Shown: positions 7,877 through 17,676 of the stretch, one piece after another
How positions within the stretch are numbered: the stretch's first letter is position 1
How the letters are laid out: each line of letters begins with the position of its first letter
Source of the DNA: Bin55 sp963667455
GTDB taxonomy: Bacteria; Pseudomonadota; Gammaproteobacteria; Pseudomonadales; Azotimanducaceae
Reading direction: 5' to 3'
DNA: 64,000 nt
Assembly: GCA_963667455.2 (NCBI GenBank)
Contig: CAXXFR010000013.1
Location: 62,001-126,000, forward strand
Position numbers and translations under genes: made by a program
Notes under the pieces: generated by a model
What the model saw: the letters and a program-made list of their open reading frames with translations, nothing else
Databases searched by the model: none
Told to the model about the DNA's origin: nothing

Positions 7877-9097
7877 ATGGAATCAACACTGACTTGGCTT
7901 GACCTCACCTCAAGCGATCGCGAAAAACTGCGTCGAGTCCTAGATCTGTTTAAGGAGAAGGGAACAATCGACGAGATGGGTCTAGGAAGTTTGCGAGACA
8001 TGTTTGCCGATTCCTTATTTCCCGGGATTAATGCGATTCAGACTCGATTACGCTACGTCTTGTTTATTCCCTGGATATACAAGTCACTTGAGTCAAAGAG
8101 AACATCCACGAATGAAGATGTAGACGCAGTCGCGCGAAAGTTTGAGATTAGACTGATCGGATCACTTGAAAAAAGCGATGACTCGGATGGGAACATAGGC
8201 GTTCAAGCACGAGATTCGCTCATTCGGTTGCCAAGCAACATCTACTGGACTGCACTGAAGCGATGGGGAATATTTGAAGGGACTGATTCACAAATAGGCT
8301 ATCACAAGAATTTTCGCAGAACTTTCACACGTATGGACATGAGGGAGGACGATTCGGAAAGCCAACATGAAAGCCAATCGAAGTGGCACCCAAGAATTCC
8401 AGATAGGCCAACTTCGTTCCCCAAGGAAGCCTCATTCCAGCTCTCTCGCAATGAGTCAATCTTCCTACAGGGTCGTCTCGAGGAAAAGTGCAAGGGAACA
8501 TTGCTAGGATGGATGGCGAGCAACGGTGCAAACGATCTTGAGCATGACCATCTTTGGGACAGTTCCGCTGGAACAGAGGCTAGCAGAGACATTCGAGAGG
8601 TAATCGAACACGCTCGAAGATTCTCCCTTCATGTTGAGGGAATACCTATCCTATATAACTTACTGATCGCTGAACGCCGCATTGCCAAGGAGGTTGCACT
8701 TGACGATGTGGAACGAGACACTCAACGCGCAAGCGAGTATCGCGAAAATTTAAACGAGTGGGCAACCCAGGAAAGCCGCGAAGAGGGTTACGACCCATCT
8801 GTGCTCTACTCCTTTATCCAAGAACGCAATCAAAAACCCTCCTATTTGCAATTGAAGTTCTTGGGTCGCTGGTCAGCCCGTATTGAGGAGATTGGAGCAC
8901 AAGCGATTCTAGACGATGAAACTACCCGAGAATTGATTAGAGATCGGGAGTGCGAAGTCAAGAACGGCCGTGCTCGTCTATCCAATATCGAGCGACTTCG
9001 TGACTGGCCGGGCAGTGTCGGAATGGGCCGAATGGAGTTTCGCTGGAATACCGCACGTCAACTGCTTAAGGATCTCTTCGTGGGATTAGAGACGTAG
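7877..9097 (+). CDS. DUF6361-type protein, first gene of a putative anti-phage operon
   Basis: A 406-residue cytoplasmic protein whose N-terminus matches what I recall of DUF6361: WLDLTSSDREK, then DEMGLGSLRDMFADSLFPG followed by TRLRYVLFIPWIY (about residues 33-70). The middle is charged (SEDDSESQHESQSK near 150-170) and the C-terminal half is helical. I see no catalytic motif. A GGAAGGAGC lies before the ATG. The next gene starts one base after this stop, so the two are surely cotranscribed. Together with the PLD and helicase genes, this makes a compact unit of the kind seen in defence islands. Its own biochemical role in such systems is not known to me. Confidence 0.85.
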   Translation: MESTLTWLDLTSSDREKLRRVLDLFKEKGTIDEMGLGSLRDMFADSLFPGINAIQTRLRYVLFIPWIYKSLESKRTSTNEDVDAVARKFEIRLIGSLEKSDDSDGNIGVQARDSLIRLPSNIYWTALKRWGIFEGTDSQIGYHKNFRRTFTRMDMREDDSESQHESQSKWHPRIPDRPTSFPKEASFQLSRNESIFLQGRLEEKCKGTLLGWMASNGANDLEHDHLWDSSAGTEASRDIREVIEHARRFSLHVEGIPILYNLLIAERRIAKEVALDDVERDTQRASEYRENLNEWATQESREEGYDPSVLYSFIQERNQKPSYLQLKFLGRWSARIEEIGAQAILDDETTRELIRDRECEVKNGRARLSNIERLRDWPGSVGMGRMEFRWNTARQLLKDLFVGLET

Positions 9098-9098
9098 A

Positions 9099-10892
9099 GT
9101 GCTGAACCCAGACTCAAGGCTTGTTGCATTTGACTTCCTGGTTCCGCCTTCTGGGTATAAATTGGAACTTGGAGTGCTTACGACCTACACCCTCGATCTG
9201 GAGGTCATGTTAGCGCTTCCTCTCCAACTGTTGACGAGTTCCGATAGAGGCATTGAGTCGTTGCATGAGAGTCCGATTCAATTGCTGGAGGCATTGCGTG
9301 AAGCCGGAGACAAGATGCACGTATTTGTCGACCGTTCCGGCATTGCGATTCCACGTTCGCACCGAGAACTGTACGTAGCTCTTGAACCTAGTCTCCATCC
9401 TGTTAGGGCTCCAAAGGGGGGCGTGTTTCACCCCAAGCTTTGGATACTGAAGTTTGTGAGCGAGGAAGAACACCATAACCCGGTACGCATTCGACTAGCA
9501 GTGCTCTCTCGGAACTTGACGCTTGACCGCTCTTGGGATGTCGCGCTAGTTTCGGAGGGATCCCCCTTTCCCAAACGCCATGTAGTAGCCTCCCGGGAAT
9601 TGGCCGAACTCGTCCGGCATCTTCCAGCAATTTGCACTCGAACGTTTCCGTCAGTCCTTACTCGAGATTTGGAAATCCTCGCGAACGAAATTTCTCGGAC
9701 TGGATTTCAACCACCTAGAGGTTTCCACGAAACGCCGATGAAATTCACCGCACTAGGCATTTCTGATGAGCCCAGTATGTGGAAACCGATCCGTTCCGCG
9801 GACAGCATTCTCGCAATCGCACCGTTTGTGAACGCCACGGCCTTGGATCAAATCCCCGCCACCAACAGCAAGCAAAACACGCTCATTGGCCGACAAATTG
9901 AACTTGATAGTGTTAGTTCAGAGCAATTGGAACGGTGGGACAAAGTGTACGTCTTGCGCGAACAAGCCGAAGATGAGCCCGACGATTTCGCCAGTCGACG
10001 TCCTTCCGGGCTACATGCAAAGTTGCTCGCATATGAACATAGCAATGAGGTCTCGTGGTACGTTGGGTCGGCAAACCTGACGGCGGCGGCGTTTTCTGGC
10101 AGAAACGTTGAGGTTATGGCAAAAATTGGTGCATCAAGACGTCGTAGAACAGAATCTAAAGGTATCGCTCAGTTCATGGAGTCCGAATTCAGAGACCTAC
10201 TAAAGGAATACACTCGAAGCGAGGACTTTGAGGACGAGACAGTCGATCCAATTGGCCCAAAAGCCATCGAAGAATCGCGAGTTGCCATCCTCCATGCAGA
10301 ACTTTCGATTCTGTGCGAATCCAAAGCCAACGATTGGACATGGCGCATGTTGGGAAGCCTGAACCTTCCTTCAAATGAGGTAAAGGTGTCGGCTTGGCCC
10401 GTAACAATCGACGAACGGTCGGCCAGAACGCTATCTCGGGTACCTCTTGAAATGACACTGGCGACACGCGAATTGACAAGTCTTGTGGCATTTCGGCTTC
10501 GGTACCCACAAGCCGATACGGAAGAGGTTTCATTCGTACTCAATCTACCAGCTGAAGGAATGCCAGATGATCGAATGCATCATCTCTTGGTGGACCTAAT
10601 CAGTGATTGGGACAAGTTTCGCGCCTTTCTCCGTGCATTACTCGGAGGACTGGAGGATATGGGAGACTTTCACGAATTAGGATACAGTGGGGACAAGAAA
10701 TGGCCCTGGAACTCATGGAATGCCGAGACTCTGCTGGAGGATCTAGTACATAGCGCGTCGCGGGACCCGGATCGACTTGATCCTATACGCCGTCTCGTCA
10801 ATGATATTCGCAACACGGAAAAGGGCAAAGAGGTTATTCCAGATGAATTCCTAAGACTGTGGAATTCCATAGATGAGTCACTCAAGGACTAG
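9099..10892 (+). CDS. Phospholipase D-superfamily putative nuclease, second gene of the operon
   Basis: A 597-residue protein with GTG start one base after the preceding stop. Two PLD-like half-sites are visible: FHPKLWILKF at about 110-119 (HxK), followed by a strand with AVLSRNLT; and GLHAKLLAYEH at about 303 followed by YVGSANLTAAAFSGRN at about 321-336 (HxK with GSxNLT). This is the helicase-associated kind of PLD domain rather than a phospholipase, so phosphodiester cleavage of nucleic acid is the likely activity. The last 250 residues are helical without a motif I know. Its length and position, between a DUF6361-type protein and a large helicase, support a defence role. No signal peptide is present. 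Confidence 0.85.
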   Translation: MLNPDSRLVAFDFLVPPSGYKLELGVLTTYTLDLEVMLALPLQLLTSSDRGIESLHESPIQLLEALREAGDKMHVFVDRSGIAIPRSHRELYVALEPSLHPVRAPKGGVFHPKLWILKFVSEEEHHNPVRIRLAVLSRNLTLDRSWDVALVSEGSPFPKRHVVASRELAELVRHLPAICTRTFPSVLTRDLEILANEISRTGFQPPRGFHETPMKFTALGISDEPSMWKPIRSADSILAIAPFVNATALDQIPATNSKQNTLIGRQIELDSVSSEQLERWDKVYVLREQAEDEPDDFASRRPSGLHAKLLAYEHSNEVSWYVGSANLTAAAFSGRNVEVMAKIGASRRRRTESKGIAQFMESEFRDLLKEYTRSEDFEDETVDPIGPKAIEESRVAILHAELSILCESKANDWTWRMLGSLNLPSNEVKVSAWPVTIDERSARTLSRVPLEMTLATRELTSLVAFRLRYPQADTEEVSFVLNLPAEGMPDDRMHHLLVDLISDWDKFRAFLRALLGGLEDMGDFHELGYSGDKKWPWNSWNAETLLEDLVHSASRDPDRLDPIRRLVNDIRNTEKGKEVIPDEFLRLWNSIDESLKD

Positions 10893-10900
10893 CATGAATC

Positions 10901-13900
10901 ATGAAACGACCGTCGGTAGATGAACTTCTCAAGCCACTGAAACCGTTTCAACGACGAACAGTAGATCACGCCTTTGAACATTTATTTCTCAAGAGTGATG
11001 GTACATCGAGGTTTCTCGTCGCGGACGAGGTAGGTTTGGGCAAGACTATGGTAGCACGTGGGATTATTGCTCGGGCTATCGATTACCTTTGGGATTCGGT
11101 AAGTCGAATCGATATTGTTTATATTTGTAGTAACCAAAACATCGCAAGGGCAAACCTTCCAAAGTTACGCATGGGACAGGAGTCTTTGTCTTCGGCTACA
11201 CGTCTGACACTGCTTGCCAAAGAGCTATCTCAAGGTATTGATGGAGCGAGTTTTCTTAATAGCAGACTGAATTTTGTCAGCTTCACTCCCGGCACGTCTT
11301 TTGAGTTTGGACGTTCTACAGGTAGACGGGACGAACGAGAGGTTCTCTTCCATTTGTTAAAGGAACTATTGGAGGATCAAACCACTGCTCTGAAAAATCT
11401 CTTGCAAGGTCAAGTCAGGAATATGCGTTATTGGAGAGATGGCCTGTTAGAGGCACCCATTCTTGAACCAGCTATCTCTGAGGGATTTAAGCAATCAATC
11501 TTGCAAGATCGACATCTCATGAATGAGATGATCGTTGCTCTTGGTTACTTCAGGCGTTATACGCCCAATCTAAGGGCAGAAGCAGTTGTCGCTAGGAAAA
11601 GCGTGCTTAGGAAACTCCGACGTCTTCTGGCAAGTGTCAGCGTGGAGGTCTTAGAACCGGACCTGGTCATACTTGACGAGTTTCAACGCTTCAAACCTCT
11701 TTTGGAATCTCGTGAGGACGAGCAAACTGAAGCGGCCCGACTGGCGCAGTCATTGTTTGACGCGAAAGCCCACGACGGCCGATCGGTTCGTACGCTATTG
11801 CTTTCCGCTACACCATACAAGCCCTACACGTCTGATGCGGAGCTTGGTGAAGAAAACCACTACAAGGACTTTATTGAGACTACTAGGTTTCTGTTCAATT
11901 CAAATCAGGAGAAGGTGGAGGAACTGACATCCCAACTTGCTGGTTTTGGGAATTCACTTAGGAGAGGAAGCTGGAAAGACGAGCAAGGGTTCAGCACTAC
12001 ACTGAAGCATAAGCAACGAGTGGAGAGAATTCTTCTCAGCATTATGGCGCGCACCGAACGAGTGCCAGCGAGCGTGGACCGTGACTCAATGGTCGAAGAG
12101 ATTAAGCCGTGCTTGCAGGTGGAGCCACAAGATATCAAGCAATATATGTTAGCTGACTCCCTCTTCAGCGCCGTCGGAAACCAAGACCCAATGCTCGTTT
12201 GGAAGTCAGCTCCATACTTGGTTCACTTCATGAGTGGCTACAAGTTCAATGAGCAACTCGAGAAAACAATTGAGGAGGATTGCGAAGCCGTTGTAGATGC
12301 TCTAGCAAACTATCCCACATCTGTTCTTTCGGCTGGCACGATCAAGGAGCTTAAGTCGTTCGACTCCTCTCATGCGAAGTTGCGTCACTTGGTGCGACAG
12401 CATCTAGACACTGGGATGTGGCGTCTACTTTGGTTGCCTCCAACCGTGCCATATTGGCCATTGGAGGGACCATTCAAGGCTGTTACGCAACTTACCAAGA
12501 CCCTCATGTTCTCCGCATGGAATGTAGTTCCCGATACTGTGAGCGCGTTGGTCAGCTACGAAGCGGAACGACGGATGCTTGAGCAAAGTCAAGTTAGATC
12601 CTACGACAATCTCGACGAACAACAAGGAAACTTGCTTAAGTTTGATCTGTCAAGAGACGGGTCTCGATCGAGCCATCGAAATCTGCTGATGCTCCTTCCC
12701 TGTCTACCCTTGAGCGACGAGGTACATCCGCTAGGGGCACCGGGCCGGGGAAGTGTACGGTCCCGAGTTAGGACCGCTATCAATAAGTTGCTAAACGCCA
12801 AACGGTTTCCTAGGAAACGAAAAGGTACAGTGGATAACCGATGGATTTGGGCTGCTCCAGTACTTCTTGACGAGGGGCTTCGCTCTTTTCTGCAACAGTG
12901 GAGAGCTGGGGAACTGGATTACGTAGGCGAACGGGATTCAGGACACTCGGATCAGCCTGATCACTTTAGCGATTACCTCGATGATTTGATTAACATAGAC
13001 ATCTCGTCGCTTGGTAAACGGCCGCATGATCTGATTGATATACTGACAGACGTTGCGTTAGGGTCTCCAGCTATCCTTATTGCTCGCACATTGCGTGCAT
13101 TTGATATATCAGACTCCACTCGTCGGGTTCTTGCGTTTGGTCTAGCAGACGCGTTCAGAAGGTTGTTTAATCGGCCTGCCGTAATCTCCTTGCTTCGTTC
13201 TCTTGTGTCAGGTAGAAGCGTCAAACAAGGTCCACTTCCCTATTGGAGATTGGTTCTAGACTACTGTCGCAAAGGATGCTTGCAGGCTGTCTTGGATGAA
13301 CAATGGCACCTTCTTTGGGACCAGATGTCGTGGGTTCCCGAACTCAACAGAGACGGCGTCGCTCGTGAGTGCGCAAGCACACTATACAAGAGTATTCAAC
13401 CTGTACCTTCCCGAGTTCATGCGAACTTTTTCAATTCGTACGACGATGGAGACTTAAATCGAGAGGAGATCCGTATACGAACAGTATTCGCACTGAGATT
13501 TGGGCGTGTAAGTGGGGAAGACGAGCAAAAGTCCATTAGCCAAGATGCTGTCCGTAACGCGTTCAACAGCCCTTTTAGACCGTTTGTGCTAGCTAGCACC
13601 TCTATAGGTCAGGAAGGGCTCGATTTCCATCAATGGTGCCATAGTCTGATGCATTGGAATTTGCCCGGAAATCCAGTGGATCTTGAGCAACGTGAAGGTC
13701 GTGTGCATCGTTACGATGGCCACGCAGTTCGAAAGAATGTTGCTGCAACATACGCAAAGAAAGCGCTAGAGAAATGGGAACTTGGAGATGACCTTTGGTC
13801 GTTGATATTCCAGTATGCAGAGAGAGACGCGCGAGACCATTGTCAATCCGATTTGGTTCCACATTGGGTTGCTCACGGTGAGCACAAGATAAAGAGAGTG

Positions 13901-14098
13901 GTACCGCTACTTCCGTATTCTAAAGAGCTAGCTCAATTCTGTCGCCTAAAGAGACAGTTGGTTGCATATCGGGTCGTATTTGGTCAGGCCAGACAGGAAG
14001 AGCTGCTTAGTATCCTGGAGGGAGCTAGCCTATCTTCAGATCAACTAACGGAGTTGACTATTGATCTGACTCCTCCCACAGCTCAGAGAAGAGTCTGA
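10901..14098 (+). CDS. Large SF2 helicase, third gene of the operon
   Basis: A 1065-residue ATPase of helicase superfamily 2. Motif I is ADEVGLGKTMVAR near residues 42-54, motif II is LVILDEFQRF near 255-264 (DEFQ in place of DEAH), and motif III is LLLSATPYKPY near 300-310. The C-terminal lobe carries LASTSIGQEGLDFH near 897-910 and LEQREGRVHR near 927-936 (motif VI, QxxGRxxR). A long helical insert of about 550 residues separates the two lobes. It starts eight bases after the PLD gene stop. A helicase paired with a PLD nuclease suggests translocation along, and cleavage of, foreign nucleic acid. The gene set resembles the Azaca system as I recall it. I cannot check that name here. Confidence 0.88.
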   Translation: MKRPSVDELLKPLKPFQRRTVDHAFEHLFLKSDGTSRFLVADEVGLGKTMVARGIIARAIDYLWDSVSRIDIVYICSNQNIARANLPKLRMGQESLSSATRLTLLAKELSQGIDGASFLNSRLNFVSFTPGTSFEFGRSTGRRDEREVLFHLLKELLEDQTTALKNLLQGQVRNMRYWRDGLLEAPILEPAISEGFKQSILQDRHLMNEMIVALGYFRRYTPNLRAEAVVARKSVLRKLRRLLASVSVEVLEPDLVILDEFQRFKPLLESREDEQTEAARLAQSLFDAKAHDGRSVRTLLLSATPYKPYTSDAELGEENHYKDFIETTRFLFNSNQEKVEELTSQLAGFGNSLRRGSWKDEQGFSTTLKHKQRVERILLSIMARTERVPASVDRDSMVEEIKPCLQVEPQDIKQYMLADSLFSAVGNQDPMLVWKSAPYLVHFMSGYKFNEQLEKTIEEDCEAVVDALANYPTSVLSAGTIKELKSFDSSHAKLRHLVRQHLDTGMWRLLWLPPTVPYWPLEGPFKAVTQLTKTLMFSAWNVVPDTVSALVSYEAERRMLEQSQVRSYDNLDEQQGNLLKFDLSRDGSRSSHRNLLMLLPCLPLSDEVHPLGAPGRGSVRSRVRTAINKLLNAKRFPRKRKGTVDNRWIWAAPVLLDEGLRSFLQQWRAGELDYVGERDSGHSDQPDHFSDYLDDLINIDISSLGKRPHDLIDILTDVALGSPAILIARTLRAFDISDSTRRVLAFGLADAFRRLFNRPAVISLLRSLVSGRSVKQGPLPYWRLVLDYCRKGCLQAVLDEQWHLLWDQMSWVPELNRDGVARECASTLYKSIQPVPSRVHANFFNSYDDGDLNREEIRIRTVFALRFGRVSGEDEQKSISQDAVRNAFNSPFRPFVLASTSIGQEGLDFHQWCHSLMHWNLPGNPVDLEQREGRVHRYDGHAVRKNVAATYAKKALEKWELGDDLWSLIFQYAERDARDHCQSDLVPHWVAHGEHKIKRVVPLLPYSKELAQFCRLKRQLVAYRVVFGQARQEELLSILEGASLSSDQLTELTIDLTPPTAQRRV

Positions 14099-14485
14099 AT
14101 CCCAGTCGTTCAATCTCTGCACGGATTTATAGAACTGTCATAGGCTCATGCGCTGAACCGATTAGCCGACGGGTCAGTTTATCGCTACATCAGGCGAATT
14201 TGAGAGCTAAGTTTCCGTAGTGGTGTCATGCGTTGTGCACCTTCCACTTTCCGTCTCCCTAGAATATTTCGTACTGCCAAATCGGCCTGTTATATCTGCA
14301 GTGACGGATACGCGAGTTTCAAAGGAGCGCTTCACGACTTGCGATACACAGGGGAGTGAGACAGCCATTTGACTACCTGCTGACCCTCGATTGGCTAAAA
14401 TCTAAGCGTCAAAATGGTGTTCAGTGACCCATTTCGCCCAAGTTCGGCGAGGTCGCAAATTCCCTAGCTCCTGTCTTTTCCCAAC
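14099..14485. other. Intergenic region after the helicase operon
   Basis: About 390 bases with no supported gene. The left part is the trailer of the helicase gene. No clear hairpin terminator was seen. The right part should carry the promoter of the alpha/beta hydrolase gene. It may mark the boundary of an acquired defence module. Confidence 0.4.
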
Positions 14486-15355
14486 ATGCTCAACGCTTCG
14501 CCGACCTCCCACATCTATTTCTCGCAACGTCTTCGACTGCACTACGTCGATTGGGGAAACGAAGATGCCCCAACGCTGTTGTTGATCCATGGGGGAAGAG
14601 ACCACTGTCGAAACTGGGACTGGGTCGCGGATGCATTGCGCAACGACTACCACATCGTCGCACCAGATCTTCGTGGCCATGGCGATTCCCAATGGATGGT
14701 GGGTGGCGCATACTCAATCATCGACTATGTCTACGACATTGCACAGTTGGTTCGGCAGACCAAGATTGCGCCGATGGCTGTGATCGGCCATTCCTTGGGC
14801 GGATCGGTATCGATGCTTTATACCGGCTTGTATCCCGAATCAGTAGCTAAGCTAGTTTCGATCGAGGGCATGGGTTCGTATCGTATGAGAACCAACTCGC
14901 CCAATATGGTTCCCGGAAGGTTGCGGCATTGGGTGGACAACCTCCGACAGTTGTCTGGCCGTATTCCACGTCGCTACGAAACCCTCGAGGATGCGTTTCA
15001 TCGGATGCAAACGGAAAATCCCCACTTGTCGTCCGAACAAGCAAGGCACTTGACAATCCATGGAAGCAATCAGAACGAAGATGGAACGTATAGTTGGAAG
15101 TTCGATAACTATGTGCGGATTTTTGCTCCCCTCGAATTGGACTTCAACGAGATGGAGAATCTATACGGTCGTATTTCGTGTCCGACGTTGCTTGTTCACG
15201 GTGAGGAATCCTGGTCGAGCAATCCCGCAACCGATGGTCGTGCCAAACCGATTCGAGACCTCACGATTCAATCGATTGCCAATGCCGGCCATTGGTGCCA
15301 CCACGACCAGCTGGACGAATTCTTGGAGATCACCAGGGCCTTTCTTAACGAATAG
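14486..15355 (+). CDS. Alpha/beta hydrolase (paralogue of the one at 40.7 kb)
   Basis: A 289-residue cytoplasmic alpha/beta-fold hydrolase. HGGRDHCRNWD forms the oxyanion loop near residue 35, DLRGHGDS follows, the nucleophile is Ser in GHSLGG near 97, and the catalytic His is in NAGHWCHHDQ near the C-terminus. Substrates could be esters, lactones or epoxides; the sequence does not say. It is clearly paralogous to the minus-strand gene at 40685-41590: both share TYFSQRLRL/IYFSQRLRL openings, PDLRGHGDS and the identical stretch SNQNEDGTYSWKFDN. The gene stands alone between the helicase operon and an AT-richer accessory gene. Confidence 0.9.
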   Translation: MLNASPTSHIYFSQRLRLHYVDWGNEDAPTLLLIHGGRDHCRNWDWVADALRNDYHIVAPDLRGHGDSQWMVGGAYSIIDYVYDIAQLVRQTKIAPMAVIGHSLGGSVSMLYTGLYPESVAKLVSIEGMGSYRMRTNSPNMVPGRLRHWVDNLRQLSGRIPRRYETLEDAFHRMQTENPHLSSEQARHLTIHGSNQNEDGTYSWKFDNYVRIFAPLELDFNEMENLYGRISCPTLLVHGEESWSSNPATDGRAKPIRDLTIQSIANAGHWCHHDQLDEFLEITRAFLNE

Positions 15356-15588
15356 ACATCTGGGAAACGGGACAAGTATTCACGGCTGATGAGAACGTTG
15401 GACCAAAGTCAGTGGAGAAAGCGTTGCGATCGATCGTGAGTGTGTACAATACAATGTTGGTTCTAGGCTTCGAATGGGATTGCAACTAGCAAACCCGCAG
15501 AGGCTATAGCTCCACCGGAAGAATTGTTCGGCGAACCCATCGTACCGAGCAGATTATCTTTGGTAAATGGAATTGAGGTATTCTAATC

Positions 15589-16401
15589 ATGAATAGCACA
15601 GCTTCTCCTACTCCTGAAGTTCTTAGAGAAATAGAACGAGCGCTAACAACGGACACAATGACAATAGGTAGGGTTTACCGATTACTCAAAGAACATGGTA
15701 CAGCGTACGACAGAGTTGCCGAAGAAATGGGATGGGAAGTTACAAGCTCGGTTTACAGTTATAGGTACTTCATCGATGCCATGAAAGGACTGTACGTACC
15801 AGGCGGAAAAGTCATAGCTAGACAAACAACTAGTCAGACTAAGAGCTTCCTAGCGAGAAACAGAGATGAATTTCTTTCGTCCACAATCGAGTATTTGGAA
15901 CACCTGATCGATCAGTTTTCAGAGTTAGCAAGAGATCCGACAGAACGATCAAAGCAAGATCTTACAGGTGTTGATGACGTTGAAAGTGTATTCAATTCTG
16001 CTGGTATTTATGCGACTAGTTGCAGAAGCTTTATTGAGAGACCGGTTAAATCGGCGGACGGTATGTCGGCGAGCCAATACTATGTGAAGGTGGGAAGCAC
16101 ACAGAATATTGCTAAGCGAATCAAGCAGCTGAAGACTGCAATGCCGGAAGAACCCATTGTTCTATTGGTTGTTACTAACGACGTTAGTCGGAACAAGGAA
16201 AGTTACAGTTTTCATGAAGGGAAATTCCATAATCACTTAAGGGTAATCGGTCATGTCAAGGATGAGCGGGCTGGGGGTGGATCCGAGTGGTTTGTTACAA
16301 ATTCTCAAACGCTGAAATCGATTGCAAACTTGGTAGGGCTCAAAATCGCATACGAACTTGATATTAAGAACTTGGGTGAATTGGCCGCATCAGAAGTATG
16401 A
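15589..16401 (+). CDS. T5orf172/GIY-YIG-like domain protein
   Basis: A 270-residue protein, AT-richer than its neighbours. The N-terminal half is helical (about 1-115). The C-terminal half fits the T5orf172 (Mug113-like) variant of the GIY-YIG fold: GIYATSCRSF near 142, YYVKVGSTQNIAKRIKQL near 164-181 with the family's KVGxT and R, an EGKFHNHL helix near 213 with a candidate metal Glu, and GGGSEWFV near 228. Domains of this kind are common in phage and accessory genes and are presumed endonucleases. The ATG is preceded by TTGAGG. No partner gene is apparent. The composition suggests transfer. Confidence 0.72.
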   Translation: MNSTASPTPEVLREIERALTTDTMTIGRVYRLLKEHGTAYDRVAEEMGWEVTSSVYSYRYFIDAMKGLYVPGGKVIARQTTSQTKSFLARNRDEFLSSTIEYLEHLIDQFSELARDPTERSKQDLTGVDDVESVFNSAGIYATSCRSFIERPVKSADGMSASQYYVKVGSTQNIAKRIKQLKTAMPEEPIVLLVVTNDVSRNKESYSFHEGKFHNHLRVIGHVKDERAGGGSEWFVTNSQTLKSIANLVGLKIAYELDIKNLGELAASEV

Positions 16402-16489
16402 ACCAAGAATCAGATAGCTGACATTTTGGTGTTCGAGAGCTAGCGATTCAAGCTGTGGCCGACAAAGTGATGACTAGTAAGTAGGTCCA

Positions 16490-17566
16490 GTGGACATCGC
16501 GAAATTTCATGCCTCTGAGTGGCAGGGGGTGCTATACACCACTGGAGGAGGAAGCCTGTTTCTGTCGGATCTGCTGACAGTTTCGGGTGCTTCAGGCACC
16601 GTGTTGGATGCAAGAGTGCCCTATGCCACAACAGCTCTGGCGGACGTGGTTGGAAGCACTCCCGAGCAAGCCTGTTCAAGTCGAACTGCTCGAATGCTTG
16701 CCATGCGAGCCTTTCTTGACGCAAAAGGACTCAGCGACGAAACGAATCTGTTTGGGTTAGGACTCACAGCGAGTTTGGCAACAAACCGCCGGAAACGAGG
16801 CGAGTTACGCGCTTACGTTGCAGTGCAGACCGCCTCAAGAACTCAGTGCACCAAAATTCGGTTTACGACCGAGACCTCTCGGATGGAGCAGGAGCGCCAG
16901 TTGTCTGACATCGCATTCGAGAAGCTCTGTGTTGCCGTAGGTGTTGACGACAAACCCATGCACGACGAGTGGGACAGTTTCTGCATTGCTTCTCAGGAGG
17001 TACGAGGCCTCCTTGAAGAAAAACTGTGTTTCGTGGGCACTCCGAAGACTGCGTTCTTGCCCGGTGCATTCGATCCGATTCACGAAGGGCACCTTCGAAT
17101 GAAGGAGGTTGCCGAACGGACCCTGGGTGTTCCCGTGCAGTATGAGCTGTGTGTTCGCAATGTTGACAAAGTTCCTTTGGACTTTCTGGAGATTGAGTCT
17201 CGAAGGAGCCAGTTCAACGCAGAGGACTTGATCATCTCCAATGCTCCGCGTTTTGTGGACAAGGCGAGACTGTTTGCACCGCGCGGCAACGCGACTTTTG
17301 TCATGGGGGCTGACACGCTTCGCCGGTTGGTAGATCCCGACTACTACAGCGGCGCGGCAGGCCTCGAGGAGGCGATTGAGTTCTTCTTGAAAAGGAAAGA
17401 CCGTTTCTTGGTTCTTGGTCGAGTCAATGAAGAGAAGGAGTTCTCCACGCTAGATGAGGTTGATGTACCCAGCAAGCTGCGTGAACTATGTATTGGCGTA
17501 GCGGAGTCGGAGTTTCGCTCCGATTTGTCCTCTACTGAACTTAGGAAACAGGCTTCCGATCGCTAG
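16490..17566 (+). CDS. Fusion of a CinA-C/PncC-like domain with an NadD-type nucleotidyltransferase domain
   Basis: A 358-residue, two-domain protein with a GTG start. Residues about 8-155 resemble the CinA C-terminal (NMN deamidase) fold: TTGGGSLFLSDLLTVSGAS followed by DARVPYA and a helix-rich end. The usual ESCTGG serine motif is replaced by TTGGGS, so deamidase activity is uncertain. Residues about 185-355 form a nucleotidyltransferase: LPGAFDPIHEGHLRM (the HxGH signature as HEGH, near 190-203), MGADTLRRL near 272 and the terminal SSTELRKQ. Both fold families act on nicotinamide mononucleotide, so a role in NAD salvage or pyridine-nucleotide repair is an attractive inference. I believe similar fusions occur in eukaryotes, but cannot confirm. 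No neighbouring NAD genes are present. Confidence 0.75.
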   Translation: MDIAKFHASEWQGVLYTTGGGSLFLSDLLTVSGASGTVLDARVPYATTALADVVGSTPEQACSSRTARMLAMRAFLDAKGLSDETNLFGLGLTASLATNRRKRGELRAYVAVQTASRTQCTKIRFTTETSRMEQERQLSDIAFEKLCVAVGVDDKPMHDEWDSFCIASQEVRGLLEEKLCFVGTPKTAFLPGAFDPIHEGHLRMKEVAERTLGVPVQYELCVRNVDKVPLDFLEIESRRSQFNAEDLIISNAPRFVDKARLFAPRGNATFVMGADTLRRLVDPDYYSGAAGLEEAIEFFLKRKDRFLVLGRVNEEKEFSTLDEVDVPSKLRELCIGVAESEFRSDLSSTELRKQASDR

Positions 17567-17676
17567 AGCCGGTCACGAAGGCCGGTTGGGGACTCATCTA
17601 CCCGTCCTCGCTCTTCGTCGACTGAGGATCCATCGATTCCCCAAATCGGGTCAGTTGTGATTTCCTGTCGCACTCA

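Noticed and set aside
17570..17600. Weak inverted repeat AGCCGG ... CCGGTT after the CinA-like gene
   Set aside because: Only five of six bases pair, so it is too weak to call a terminator.
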